A stretch of DNA of 64,000 nucleotides from DT-110 sp030148525 (GTDB lineage Bacteria > Bacteroidota > Bacteroidia > Chitinophagales > Saprospiraceae). Each line of letters opens with the position of its first letter. The stretch's first letter is position 1. Positions 8,615-17,340 of the stretch are shown piece by piece. Position numbers and translations under genes: made by a program. Location: the NCBI GenBank assembly GCA_965227445.1, contig OZ245751.1:2542001-2606000 (forward strand). Direction: 5' to 3'. Under the pieces are notes generated by a model. That model was not told the origin of the DNA. It ran no database searches and saw only the letters and a list, made by a program, of their open reading frames with translations.

Positions 8615-9028
8615 ATGATGAAAGGAGCGATAACGCATGTGAATCCGGATGGACTCACCAAAAACCCTGCTTTTTCCCAAATAATTACCACCCACGGAAG
8701 CGGCAAGACAATTTACATCGGCGGGCAAAATTCGGTAAATGAAAATAGAGAGGTCGTTGGTAAGGATGATATCCTTATTCAAACAGACCAAGTAATGAAA
8801 AATTTGAAAATAGCACTTGCAGCCAGTGGAGCTAATTTTGAGCATATAGTAAAAATGGCCATTCATATAGTGCAGGGACAAAATGCGTACGGAGCCTTTC
8901 AAGTATCTCAAAAATTCCTCGGGCGCAGTTCGAATCCCCCCACCATTTCCGTTCTCTTTGTCGCAGGACTGATAAATCCAGCATTCTTGCTCGAAATTGA
9001 CGCCATCGCTTTTTTGCCTGATTTGTAA
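8615..9028 (+). CDS. RidA/YjgF-family protein lacking the usual arginine
   Basis: 137 residues, the full length of a RidA-family trimer subunit. Family features are the FSQIITTHGSGKTIYIGGQ N-terminal segment, QTDQVMKNLKIALAASGANFEHIVKMAIHIV, and the C-terminal LEIDAIAFLPDL. Classical RidA hydrolyses reactive enamine/imine intermediates using an Arg in the segment before the final strand (P-A-R-S in E. coli). Here that stretch reads NPPTISVLF with no Arg, so imine deaminase activity is doubtful and it may belong to another Rid subfamily. The gene and its upstream region are more AT-rich than the neighbours, which suggests acquisition. It stands alone between repeat-rich gaps. Confidence 0.82.
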   Translation: MMKGAITHVNPDGLTKNPAFSQIITTHGSGKTIYIGGQNSVNENREVVGKDDILIQTDQVMKNLKIALAASGANFEHIVKMAIHIVQGQNAYGAFQVSQKFLGRSSNPPTISVLFVAGLINPAFLLEIDAIAFLPDL

Positions 9029-9226
9029 TCCCTGGATGGCGATCCAAACACTCTTTCAAATACGAACGTTGACCTTTTATTTATAGACATAGTTTTGAAG
9101 AGAAGCATCGGTACTTTTCCCGCTTAGTCACCACCATCTCTTTCGAATCAATCCACTTCCCACACAATAGACACTACGATCCTCCGCGATCCATAGCGCT
9201 CACCGCGTGAAGCAGGCACGGAAATG

Positions 9227-9296
9227 GAAATCAGAAATCAGAGATTTGAGATCAGAGGTTAGAAGTCAGAGATCAGAAGTAGAAACAGTAAACAAG
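9227..9296. repeat. Heptamer array, GAGATCA family, 10 units
   Basis: Units GAAATCA, GAAATCA, GAGATTT, GAGATCA, GAGGTTA, GAAGTCA, GAGATCA, GAAGTAG, then two weaker units. The 7-base period is kept throughout. Confidence 0.85.
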
Positions 9297-9305
9297 TATG
9301 ACGTG

Positions 9306-9368
9306 ATTCATCATTTAGCACTTAGCATTCATCATTAGGGACGTTCAGGCCGTTGGCCGTTAACCGTC
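9306..9368. repeat. Heptamer array switching core, 9 units
   Basis: ATTCATC, ATTTAGC, ACTTAGC, ATTCATC, ATTAGGG, ACGTTCA, GGCCGTT, GGCCGTT, AACCGTC. The array starts in the ATT(C/T)A(T/G)C family and ends in the GCCGTTA family without losing phase. Confidence 0.75.
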
Positions 9369-9382
9369 AAATCTCTATCTTT
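9353..9382 (+). promoter_or_regulatory. Putative promoter of the GH16 gene
   Basis: TTG (9353-9355), 20 bases, then TATCTTT (9376-9382), 17 bases before the ATG at 9400. It resembles the Bacteroidota -33/-7 pair (TTTG / TAnnTTTG). The -33 part lies inside the heptamer array. Confidence 0.4.
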
Positions 9383-9399
9383 CCCAAAAACGATCCCTC

Positions 9400-11022
9400 A
9401 TGCCCCACCGTCTATTAATAGCCGTCATTTGCCTCCTTCCCTTTTTGGCGACAGCCCAAATTACCGAAGCCTACGACGACTTCGAAGGCAACACCAATAT
9501 CCCCGCCTGGGCACCCGATGATTGCGGACTGAACACCGAATTCGCCAATCCCGTGCCCGGAGGTAGCAATATCTCGGCCACCGTGCTGCGGTACCATGAT
9601 ACGGGCGGGCAATACGCCAATGTGCGCTTTGATATGAACGATCAGTTCGACCTGTCGGTCAGTCAGGTATTCTCGATACAGATCTATATTCCGTCGAACG
9701 GACTTACGGGGAACCAACCCAATCAGGTATCGCTAAAGCTGCAAGACGGACGCCTCGCGCAACCCTGGGTCACCCAGAGCGAGATCATCAAACCAGTCAC
9801 GCTTGACGAATGGCAGACCGTCACCTTTGATTTTGCCAACGACAATTACCGTAACCTCGACGGCAGTTCGCCGCCTCCCATCCAGCGCACCGACTTCAAC
9901 CGCGTGCTCATTCAGGTGAACGGAGAGAATAACAGCGATCATGTATTGGCTTACGTAGATGATGTGCAGCTCTACGCCTCCGAGGTAGCACCCGAACCGG
10001 TGTTCGATCAACTCGTATGGTCCGATGAATTTGACACCGACGGGGCCATCGACACCGATAAATGGTTTCACCAAACCCAACTGCCCAACGGAACGAGCTG
10101 GTACAACGGGGAGATCCAGCACTACACCGACCGCATCGAAAATGCCTTCGTGGAAGATGGTGTGCTGCACCTAACGGCCCGCAAAGAAACCTATACCAAC
10201 CAGGGCGTAACCAAGGATTACACCTCGGCCCGACTCAATTCCAAGTTTGCCTTTACCTACGGACGGGTGGATATCCGCGCTAAACTACCCACGGGTGTCG
10301 GCACCTGGCCGGCCCTCTGGATGCTGGGTAAGAACATTACCGAGCCCGGTGCCTACTGGGAAACGCAGGGTTTCGGTACGGTGTCCTGGCCCCAATGCGG
10401 TGAAATCGATATCATGGAACACTGGGGTGATAATCAAGATCATGTATCGAGCGCCATCCACACGCCGTCCAGCTTTGGGGGCACCGTGAACGTGGGCGGT
10501 CGTATCCTGCCCAATGCCTCCACGGAGTTTCATACCTACACCATGATCTGGACGGAAGAGGAGATCCGCTTCAGTGTCGATGGGGTTGAACACTATACCT
10601 ACCAACCCGACGAACAAAACGCCGACACCTGGCCCTTTGACGCCGAACAGTACATCCTGTTCAACGTGGCTATCCTGCCCAATATCGATCCCAACTTTAC
10701 GGAAAGCGCCATGGAGGTCGATTACATACGGATCTACCAGAGAAGCCCGCTTACCGACCTGGACGAAGTCAATGCCAATCCGGCTAACCTATACCCCAAC
10801 CCGTTTACCGAACGCCTGCACATCGAGACCGGGAACCCTTCCGACCAGATCAGGGCAGTACAGTTGTACGATGTTCAGGGGATTTTAGTAAAAGACTACC
10901 CCACCGTACAAAATAACGGGAAGGTGACCATTGATAACACCGGCTTCCTGCCCGCCGGACTGTACCTTATGCGGTACATAGTGAATGGAAAGGTATATGT
11001 GAAAAAGTTGGTGAAGGAGTAG
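9400..11022 (+). CDS. Glycoside hydrolase family 16 (endo-beta-1,3-glucanase type), T9SS-secreted
   Basis: 540 residues. Signal peptide (MPHRLLIAVICLLPFLATAQ); residues ~20-195 form a carbohydrate-binding-like beta-sandwich (EAYDDFEGNTNIPAW ... LAYVDDVQLYA). Residues ~205-445 are the GH16 domain, starting LVWSDEFDTDGAIDTDKWFHQ and with the catalytic signature GEIDIMEHWG near residue 335 (E-x-D-x-x-E: nucleophile and acid/base). The last ~85 residues are a T9SS type A sorting domain (NLYPNPFTERLHIE ... LPAGLYLMRYIVNGKVYVKKLVKE). By family it should cleave beta-1,3 (laminarin) or mixed-linkage beta-glucans outside the cell. The exact substrate cannot be read from sequence. No SusC/D genes lie nearby. 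Confidence 0.9.
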   Translation: MPHRLLIAVICLLPFLATAQITEAYDDFEGNTNIPAWAPDDCGLNTEFANPVPGGSNISATVLRYHDTGGQYANVRFDMNDQFDLSVSQVFSIQIYIPSNGLTGNQPNQVSLKLQDGRLAQPWVTQSEIIKPVTLDEWQTVTFDFANDNYRNLDGSSPPPIQRTDFNRVLIQVNGENNSDHVLAYVDDVQLYASEVAPEPVFDQLVWSDEFDTDGAIDTDKWFHQTQLPNGTSWYNGEIQHYTDRIENAFVEDGVLHLTARKETYTNQGVTKDYTSARLNSKFAFTYGRVDIRAKLPTGVGTWPALWMLGKNITEPGAYWETQGFGTVSWPQCGEIDIMEHWGDNQDHVSSAIHTPSSFGGTVNVGGRILPNASTEFHTYTMIWTEEEIRFSVDGVEHYTYQPDEQNADTWPFDAEQYILFNVAILPNIDPNFTESAMEVDYIRIYQRSPLTDLDEVNANPANLYPNPFTERLHIETGNPSDQIRAVQLYDVQGILVKDYPTVQNNGKVTIDNTGFLPAGLYLMRYIVNGKVYVKKLVKE

Positions 11023-11066
11023 GCACTGTTCGTGAATCAGGGCGATTGTTCACTTACCTAATAAGA

Positions 11067-11143
11067 ATGATGAATGTTGAATGCTAAATGGTCAGTGCTC
11101 AGTGTTCAATTCATCATTGAGCATTTAGCACTGAGCATTCTAT
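11067..11143. repeat. Foldback heptamer array, ATGCTNA family, 11 units
   Basis: Six forward units (ATGATGA, ATGTTGA, ATGCTAA, ATGGTCA, GTGCTCA, GTGTTCA), then ATTCATC, then complementary-strand units (ATTGAGC, ATTTAGC, ACTGAGC, ATTCTAT). The two halves are inverted, so the array can fold into a long imperfect hairpin turning at ATTCATCATT. Confidence 0.85.
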
Positions 11144-11193
11144 GACCTTGGACCAAAAATACCCCTATCTTACCTAATCACATCCTACAACGC

Positions 11194-12351
11194 ATGTACT
11201 TCAATTCAGAACACGAAATCTTCCGCCAATCCCTTCGCGATTTTTTAGCGAAAGCGGTAAGACCTCACCTCGACGAATGGGAAGAAGCCGGTGAAGTCCC
11301 CCGCTCCGTCTTTCAGCAATTCGGGGAGATGGGCTACTTCGGACTGGCCGTTCCGGAAGCGTACGGGGGCTCCGGAGCTGACATTTGGTACTCGGTGGTG
11401 CTACAGGAAGAACTTAGCAAATTGAACTCCGGCGGCTTTGGAGCGGCCGTGGGAGCACACTTCCAACTGGCCCTAACCCACCTGCTGGCCGAAGGCACCG
11501 AAGCCCAAAAGCAGCAGTACCTGGTGCCGGGCGTGCGGGGCGAGTGCATCGGCTGCCTGGCCATTACCGAGCCCTTTGGTGGGTCCGATATCCAAAGCCT
11601 GCGCACCACCGCTATCCGTGAGGGCGACCATTTTGTGATCAATGGCTCCAAGACCTTCATCACCAATGGCGTGAACAGTGATTTTTTGATCGCTGCCGCC
11701 AAAACGGATCCGCATGGCAAAGGCATCACCCTGTTCCTCATCGACCGGGATACGCCGGGCGTCAGCGCCACCAAGCTGAAAAAACTCGGCTGGCGGGCCT
11801 CCGATACCGGCGAGATCGCCTTCGACGATGTCCGCGTACCGGCCGCCAACCTGCTGGGCGATGAACACGCCGGCTTTTTCTACATCATGCAGCATTTTGT
11901 GTCGGAGCGGCTGTCCATGGCCCTGGGCGCCGTGATCGGCAGTGAGCACGCCCTGCAGACCACCCTCCGGTACATGAGCGAGCGGGAAGCTTTCGGGCTG
12001 CCTATCAACAAATTCCAGGTGCTACGTCACCGGATCGCCCAGATGGCCGCCGAGATCGAAGCAAATAAAACCTTTGTCTATCAATTGTACCAGCGCCTCG
12101 ACCGGGGCGATTACCTGGTCAAAGAAGCCTCCATGGCCAAACTCCTCTGCACCCAGTTAGCTGATAAAGTCGCCACCCAATGCCTGCAGATGTATGGCGG
12201 CTACGGCTACATGGAAGACTACCCCATGGCCCGCTTTTTCCGGGATGCCCGCCTCGGACAGATCGGCGGCGGTACCTCCGAGATCCTGTGTGAGATCATC
12301 GCGAAGATGGTGATCGATGATAAGGCCTATGAGAAGGTGGGTACTGATTAG
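11194..12351 (+). CDS. Acyl-CoA dehydrogenase
   Basis: 385 residues, standard length. It has the family order: N-terminal helical domain (FGEMGYFGLAVPEAYGGSG), middle beta domain with the FAD/acyl-CoA signature (CLAITEPFGGSDIQSLRTTA, GSKTFITNG), and a C-terminal helical domain (REAFGLPINKFQVLRHRIAQMA, QMYGGYGYMEDYPMARFFRDARLGQIGGGTSEI). The product should be a cytoplasmic flavoprotein making the alpha,beta-dehydrogenation of an acyl-CoA and passing electrons to ETF. Chain-length specificity cannot be set. The gene is monocistronic between two foldback arrays. A TATCTTA box at 11166-11172 precedes the ATG by 21 bases. Confidence 0.92.
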   Translation: MYFNSEHEIFRQSLRDFLAKAVRPHLDEWEEAGEVPRSVFQQFGEMGYFGLAVPEAYGGSGADIWYSVVLQEELSKLNSGGFGAAVGAHFQLALTHLLAEGTEAQKQQYLVPGVRGECIGCLAITEPFGGSDIQSLRTTAIREGDHFVINGSKTFITNGVNSDFLIAAAKTDPHGKGITLFLIDRDTPGVSATKLKKLGWRASDTGEIAFDDVRVPAANLLGDEHAGFFYIMQHFVSERLSMALGAVIGSEHALQTTLRYMSEREAFGLPINKFQVLRHRIAQMAAEIEANKTFVYQLYQRLDRGDYLVKEASMAKLLCTQLADKVATQCLQMYGGYGYMEDYPMARFFRDARLGQIGGGTSEILCEIIAKMVIDDKAYEKVGTD

Positions 12352-12685
12352 AGCGTTTAATTGTACAACACACTCTACCAAAAAAAGGAGGAAGAAAATG
12401 CTCAATGCTAAATGTTAAATGCTCAATGCTAAATGGAATTCATCATTTAACATTCAGCATTCATCATTCCAATTTCCCTTACTCAACCTATAACTGCCTG
12501 CTCCACGCACCCTCCGGTCATTCAAGTACTTTCCTTAATCAGGGACGTGTAGCGTGTAGCGTCACCTCCTTTTCCCGGGAATTTCCGATATTTAAAGAAA
12601 AAATCGGCCATTTGCCGTCCACCCCGCCGAAGCTTTAGGGTAGGTGTGGCCATAGTTCGTAAGCCGTAAATCGTCTGAAAACATT
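12352..12685. other. Intergenic stretch with heptamer arrays, no gene
   Basis: A foldback array at 12398-12467 and short 7-base repeats at 12547-12567 (GTGTAGC twice) and 12655-12675 (GTTCGTA, AGCCGTA, AATCGTC) occupy much of it. A 77-codon frame through the array (12405-12638) is not a gene. Confidence 0.6.
12398..12467. repeat. Foldback heptamer array, ATGCTNA family, 10 units
   Basis: ATGCTCA, ATGCTAA, ATGTTAA, ATGCTCA, ATGCTAA, ATGGAAT, then reversed-orientation units TCATCAT, TTAACAT, TCAGCAT, TCATCAT. It turns at AATTCATCATT, the same turning sequence as the array at 11067-11143. Confidence 0.87.
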
Positions 12686-14131
12686 ATGAAAAACACCATC
12701 CTTACCCTCCTCCTGTCTCTGCTTGTCACCGGCGCCTTTGCCCAGGAAAGCGAAAAAGACTATTCCGAAGCCTTTACCCTCATTGAAGTCTGGCTCGATG
12801 CCCAGAAGGACTTCGACAACCTGCCCGGCATTTCGGCCAGTGTAGTGGAAGATCAGGAGGTGCTATGGTCGGGGGCAGTCGGCATGGCCAATAAGGAGGA
12901 ACAAGTGGCCACCCAGGTCTCTACCCTGTGCAGCATTTGTTCTATCTCTAAGCTATTTACCTCCGTGGCCATCATGACCCTCTACGACGAGGGTAAACTC
13001 CGCCTCGATGACCGGGTGAGCGATCTCCTGCCCGCTTTTGACCTGGAACAAAAATACCCGGATAGCGGGCCTATCACCGTCCGGTCCCTGATGACCCATT
13101 CCTCCGGCCTGCCGCGGGAAGCGACCAATCCGTACTGGACGGGGCCCGACTTTCCCTTTCCTACCAAAGCAGAAATCGATGCGGCATTGAGTGATCAGGA
13201 AACCCTCTACCCTGCTTCTACCTATTTTCAGTACAGCAACCTTGGCCTCACGCTTCTGGGCGAGATCGTAGAGGAAATCTCGGGCATGTCCTACGAAGAT
13301 TACGTCACCCAGCGTATCCTGAATCCATTGGGTCTCTACGACACCCGCCCCGATATGCCCGAAGACTTATGGGGCGACGCCCTGGCCATCGGCTACAGCT
13401 CCGTCGACCGACAAGGAAACCGGGCCAAGGTGAATTTCTTCGACGCCAATGGCATCACCCCCGCCGCCGGGTTTTCCTCTAACGTCACCGATCTGGGCAA
13501 ATTCGCCTCCTGGCAGTTTCGCCTTCGGGATACGACCACCACCGAAATTCTGAAGCCCTCCACCCTCAAATTCATGCAACAGGTCCACTACACCGATCCC
13601 GGTTGGTCTACCACTTGGGGACTGGGCTTTTCCGTCTATAAAGGTCCCAACGGAACCACCTGGGTGGGGCACGGCGGCAGTTGCCCGGGATACCGTTCCA
13701 CTCTCCAGCTTGACCTGGCCAACAAACGCGCCTACTCCGTCATGATCAATGCCAGCGGTGTAAACCCGGGTAAATATATGCGTGGCATCTACGGCATCCT
13801 CAACAAGGTTAAGGCTTCCGCCAAAAAAGAGTCGGACAAAGACGATGCCGAACAGCATGAATTAAATGATTACGTAGGCTACTACTCCGCCCAACCCTGG
13901 TGGAGCGAGGAATACATAGGCACCTGGGACGGTAAGCTGGTAGTTATCGGACTACCAACCGACAACCCCGCCGACGCCATGACCATGCTCAAGCACGTCG
14001 AGGGCGACACCTTCCAACGCATGCGCGATGACGGTGAGCCCGGCGAGACGGTCACCTTCCAGCGCAATGACCAGGGACAGGTGGTGAGTTACGAGCAGCA
14101 CGGGAATTATACGAGGAAGATGGAGGAGTGA
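12686..14131 (+). CDS. Serine hydrolase, beta-lactamase class C / PBP4-like family
   Basis: 481 residues with a Sec signal peptide (MKNTILTLLLSLLVTGAFAQ). Catalytic motifs are S-I-S-K (Ser86 nucleophile, Lys89) in CSICSISKLF, the Y-S-N motif (YFQYSNLGLTLLGEI, about residue 181), and an H-G-G motif (WVGHGGSCPGY, about residue 330) in place of KTG. This set marks the broad periplasmic esterase/DD-peptidase/beta-lactamase-like family. The H-G-G form is more usual in esterases and peptidases than in true AmpC enzymes, so antibiotic resistance is not implied. A C-terminal ~110-residue extension (DYVGYYSAQPWW ...) follows the catalytic domain. It converges on the glucanotransferase gene with a 21-base gap. 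Confidence 0.88.
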   Translation: MKNTILTLLLSLLVTGAFAQESEKDYSEAFTLIEVWLDAQKDFDNLPGISASVVEDQEVLWSGAVGMANKEEQVATQVSTLCSICSISKLFTSVAIMTLYDEGKLRLDDRVSDLLPAFDLEQKYPDSGPITVRSLMTHSSGLPREATNPYWTGPDFPFPTKAEIDAALSDQETLYPASTYFQYSNLGLTLLGEIVEEISGMSYEDYVTQRILNPLGLYDTRPDMPEDLWGDALAIGYSSVDRQGNRAKVNFFDANGITPAAGFSSNVTDLGKFASWQFRLRDTTTTEILKPSTLKFMQQVHYTDPGWSTTWGLGFSVYKGPNGTTWVGHGGSCPGYRSTLQLDLANKRAYSVMINASGVNPGKYMRGIYGILNKVKASAKKESDKDDAEQHELNDYVGYYSAQPWWSEEYIGTWDGKLVVIGLPTDNPADAMTMLKHVEGDTFQRMRDDGEPGETVTFQRNDQGQVVSYEQHGNYTRKMEE

Positions 14132-14152
14132 AAGGTCAGAAGTTGACCGGCT

Positions 14153-16840
14153 CTAAATCCTATTTCCATTTTGCAGCATGGCCCTTAATAAATACATGAA
14201 GGGTTTCTCCTCGATTAAATCTTCCAGGCTCAGGTGCATACGGTAACGCCAGTAGTGCTTGGGGTTGGCCGGTATGTTGATCCGTTCGGAATGCGGGTCT
14301 TCCACGCGCAGGCGACCGTCCATAGCCAGCAGGTCCTGGAGCGGGAAAACTGTCCACATACTGGGCCACGACAGATGCTGTCGTATGATGGCCTGAGCGA
14401 CAAAGGGTTCACAATATTTGGGATGGTTACCATCGAGGCGCAGTTCCTGCTCGTAGAAGCGCTGAATATAATCCCATTCTTCTTCCTCCCACCAGGCGCG
14501 GATGGGTGCCATATCGTGGGTGGATGGACTGGCGACCGACAGATAGGGAATATCCTCGACCTGGAGGAACTCGGTTTGGGGGTTCTTCGACATGCGCTGG
14601 ATCTCCAGGCTAAGGATGCTCAATTCGCTCATTACGTCGGGTACGCAGGCGGGCACCATACCCAGGTCTTCGCCACAGATCAACATGTCCGTAGCTTCCT
14701 TCAAAGCCGGTAATTTCTCCATAGCCTGCGACTTCCAGAATTCCTCCTGGCGCCGGTAAAAGTAATCGATATACACCTGGTGAACCTGACCGCGGGCGTG
14801 GTCGTCGAGCTCAGCGTAAGACCTGGTTTTCATGAGTTCGATCCTGGGATGGAGGGCATTGGGGCCACGCTCGGGGTCCTCGATGAAGAGTACTTCGCCG
14901 ATCAGGTCGAAGAGATCCTTTTGGAGATCCTGCAGATCGGGTTTATCCGATAAGTACTTTTGGATGGCTCGCTGGTTATCGAGTCCTTCTTTAAACTGAT
15001 AGCGTTCGCCAAGCGGAGTCAGGAAATGCGCCTTGACCTGGGCAGTACTATCCCCAAATCGCTCCTCCAGTATGGCCTGGGTGATATAGGGCTTGCAATA
15101 CCGATCGCGGTTGAAGGATAAGCCCCTGCTTTCCAATTCTTCCGGCGTAACCGGAATAGCCGGATTGAAATACCCCAGCGTACCCTCGATCTGCTCCAGA
15201 GGGATCTGCCAGATACGGAAAAAACCAAGGATATGATCAATACGGTAGGTATCGAAATAGCGTGATAATTGGGTCATGCGGTTACGCCACCACTGGTAAT
15301 TATCCTTGGCCATTTCGGTCCAGTTATAGGTTGGGAATCCCCAGTTTTGGCCGGTTTCAGAAAACGGATCGGGCGGCGCTCCGGCCTGGGCATCCATATT
15401 GTATAGTTGGGGAGCTACCCAGGCATCCACGCTATGGCGGTAAATGCCGATGGGCAGATCGCCCTTAAGTATGACACCCTGCCCACGGGCGTAATCGGCT
15501 GCCTCCCGCAATTGCTTGTCCAGGTGGAATTGCAAAAACCAGGAAAAGGCGATGGCATCGAAATCGTAGAAATCCGGGCTGCACAATTCCTTTTTGAGCT
15601 TTTTGGAATACTTCGCGTGCTGGTCCCACCGGGAGAAATCAGCCGTGCCGTAGTGGTCGCGCAGGTAGCAGAAAACGGCGTACGGATTCAGCCAGTGTTT
15701 GTGTTCTTTGTGGAAAGCTTTGAAATCAGCGCTCTTGAGAAAGGCCTCTTTTTGCTGACTGAAGATCTCCCAGGCAAGGGTGCGCTTGAGTTGAGTAACT
15801 GCTTCGTAGTCGACCTGTGGCAGCCGGTTGAGAGACTGGCGCTGTTTCTCCACCTTTTTGGTGAGGACTTTTGATGCACCCTTCAGATCGGCAATACGGA
15901 GAAAGATGGGGTGCAGTGCGAAGACTGATATCGCGGCATAGGGATAAGAATCGGTCCAGGAATGAGTGGCCGTAGTATCATTGACTGGTAACACCTGCAC
16001 CATTTTCAAGCCGGATTCTTTGGCCCAATCGACCATTAATTTCAGGTCGGCAAACTCTCCCACACCGAAGCTCTGATCGGATCGCAGGGAGAACACCGGG
16101 ATGGCCACCCCCGCTCCACGCCAGGGCCCTTTGCTGTATCGGAAGTAATCATCGGTAACGACCAGGTGATCGGCTTCCAATTCCCCCATCGAAAGGGTCC
16201 GGTTGGGGCCCGATTCCAGGTCTATAATTGCTCCGGTCTGCCGGTTACGCCAGGCGTATTTATATTCAATCAGACCGTCGTGATCCAGCTGAATTGTTCC
16301 CGACCATAACGGATGGCCGGGATTGCCAAGAACCAGTGCATCCCCGGGTTCCCAGGACCCCAGCTCGGGATGACCACCCAGCACCACAAAATCTGCATCG
16401 GGCCGCACTCGCGGGGCGTAGCACTGAAAGGTGACGAGTCGTTCATCGGTTTGCGAAAGAGCAACAGGAATGGTCCGGTCTGGGGCGGGCAATAAAACCT
16501 CCCGAAACGGTGCTGTGTACAAGGCATTATCCGCATGCTGATGCGAGCGCCAATGGTCAATCAACCGCAAAGTGCGGGTATCTGGTGTCCGGGTAACAAG
16601 GCGCGGATCTCCCCATTCCCGGGTATTAGTCTTCGTATTGTTATCCACCAGCACGTAGGCATACGAAAAGTCAGAAACGGAGTCAGGCAATTCCAGCTGA
16701 AGGACCCAACGCCCATCCCCCTGATGGGCCATCGGAACGGCTATTTCGGGATTCCAAGTACCCAATAAAGGATGGTCGCCGACTACCGCCAATTGCTGGC
16801 CCCAGACGGTGTTATAGTGTATGTGAAAATAAATGCGCAT
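14153..16840 (-). CDS. malQ: 4-alpha-glucanotransferase, DPE2-like with two N-terminal starch-binding domains
   Basis: 895 residues, far longer than E. coli-type MalQ. Two CBM20-like domains come first (residues ~1-115, FHIHYNTVWGQQLAVVGDHPLLGTWNPE; ~130-225, VTFQCYAPRVRPDADFVVLGGHPELGSWEPG). Then comes a GH77 catalytic domain with DLPIGIYRHSVDAWVAPQLYN, the nucleophile region FDTYRIDHILGFFRIWQIP, the acid/base region CGEDLGMVP and SPSTHDMAPIR. An insert within the GH77 domain fits the DPE2 (plant cytosolic disproportionating enzyme) layout. By family it transfers glucosyl units from maltose or maltodextrin to longer glucans. No signal peptide, so cytoplasmic. It fits the maltodextrin operon at 35221-38197. 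ATG at 16838-16840. Confidence 0.9.
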   Translation of the reverse strand: MRIYFHIHYNTVWGQQLAVVGDHPLLGTWNPEIAVPMAHQGDGRWVLQLELPDSVSDFSYAYVLVDNNTKTNTREWGDPRLVTRTPDTRTLRLIDHWRSHQHADNALYTAPFREVLLPAPDRTIPVALSQTDERLVTFQCYAPRVRPDADFVVLGGHPELGSWEPGDALVLGNPGHPLWSGTIQLDHDGLIEYKYAWRNRQTGAIIDLESGPNRTLSMGELEADHLVVTDDYFRYSKGPWRGAGVAIPVFSLRSDQSFGVGEFADLKLMVDWAKESGLKMVQVLPVNDTTATHSWTDSYPYAAISVFALHPIFLRIADLKGASKVLTKKVEKQRQSLNRLPQVDYEAVTQLKRTLAWEIFSQQKEAFLKSADFKAFHKEHKHWLNPYAVFCYLRDHYGTADFSRWDQHAKYSKKLKKELCSPDFYDFDAIAFSWFLQFHLDKQLREAADYARGQGVILKGDLPIGIYRHSVDAWVAPQLYNMDAQAGAPPDPFSETGQNWGFPTYNWTEMAKDNYQWWRNRMTQLSRYFDTYRIDHILGFFRIWQIPLEQIEGTLGYFNPAIPVTPEELESRGLSFNRDRYCKPYITQAILEERFGDSTAQVKAHFLTPLGERYQFKEGLDNQRAIQKYLSDKPDLQDLQKDLFDLIGEVLFIEDPERGPNALHPRIELMKTRSYAELDDHARGQVHQVYIDYFYRRQEEFWKSQAMEKLPALKEATDMLICGEDLGMVPACVPDVMSELSILSLEIQRMSKNPQTEFLQVEDIPYLSVASPSTHDMAPIRAWWEEEEWDYIQRFYEQELRLDGNHPKYCEPFVAQAIIRQHLSWPSMWTVFPLQDLLAMDGRLRVEDPHSERINIPANPKHYWRYRMHLSLEDLIEEKPFMYLLRAMLQNGNRI

Positions 16841-16913
16841 TCGGGATGATCTCGGTTTGTTGATTACGATCGGTCAATTGCTACGCGAATATAGTAAATA
16901 CGGGTTTTAGAAA

Positions 16914-16941
16914 TGCTGAATGCTGAATGCTCAGTGCTCAA
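16914..16941. repeat. Heptamer array, ATGCTGA family, 4 units
   Basis: ATGCTGA, ATGCTGA, ATGCTCA, GTGCTCA. Same family as the arrays at 11067 and 12398. Confidence 0.8.
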
Positions 16942-16972
16942 TGTGGATTTTGTTATTTGGCTTTCGCCAAAG

Positions 16973-17340
16973 TCGGCAGTTTAAGCCCATCCGCTTTAGC
17001 GGTGGGAGTGAAGTCAGTAACCGTCCCTTCGTTCGCTCCCGGTCTCTACGCTCCACGCTCGATGCAAAAAAAGCAAAGATCTAGCAATCAAGCACAACGA
17101 GATAATCCAGCACGTGCAAGTCGCTGTAGTTCCTATGTTCCCTCAAGTCACTTCTTTCTCTAAGGTCACTTCCGTTTGACGCTTCACGCACCACGCCCGA
17201 TGCTCCACGCTCAATGCCCGACGCAGGGAAGAGCAGCGATTCAGCAATAAAGCACAACGGGACAACCCACTCAGGCGAGTCCCTTAAATCGCTGCGGTCC
17301 CTTCGTTCGCTCCCGGTCTCTACGCTCTACGTAATTAAGG
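16973..17340 (-). repeat. Two partial copies of the 225-base dispersed element, reverse orientation
   Basis: Copy one (about 16973-17160) contains the REP-like hairpin at 16986-17006 (CCCATCCGC / GCGGTGGG). Copy two (about 17161-17340) lacks the hairpin but keeps the GCGACTT/CCTGAG-type core in reverse complement and carries a heptamer run inside. Boundaries are approximate. Confidence 0.7.
17179..17227. repeat. Heptamer array inside dispersed element, 7 units
   Basis: ACGCTTC, ACGCACC, ACGCCCG, ATGCTCC, ACGCTCA, ATGCCCG, ACGCAGG. It is the expanded form of the GCGTNGA run (reverse strand) seen in other copies of the element. Confidence 0.8.

Larger units (their letters stand above)
9029..9399. 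other. Intergenic stretch with two heptamer arrays, no gene
   Basis: Contains heptamer arrays at 9227-9296 and 9306-9368, and a fragment (about 9196-9211, GCGCTCACCGCGTGAA) shared with the dispersed element at 39282-39297. A promoter-like TTG/TATCTTT pair sits before the GH16 gene. No ORF is credible. Confidence 0.6.

Noticed and set aside
12405..12638. 77-residue frame after the acyl-CoA dehydrogenase gene
   Set aside because: Its first third is a heptamer array; there is no domain or signal.
12686..14131. Beta-lactamase resistance gene
   Set aside because: It has SxxK and YxN but an HGG motif, and a C-terminal extension typical of esterase/peptidase relatives.
16927..17163. Small frames in repeat regions (16927-17163, 17214-17456, 23707-23997, 39193-39546, 48607-49355, 62367-62741)
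   Set aside because: They are translations of the dispersed element and heptamers, repeated at other loci with different flanks.
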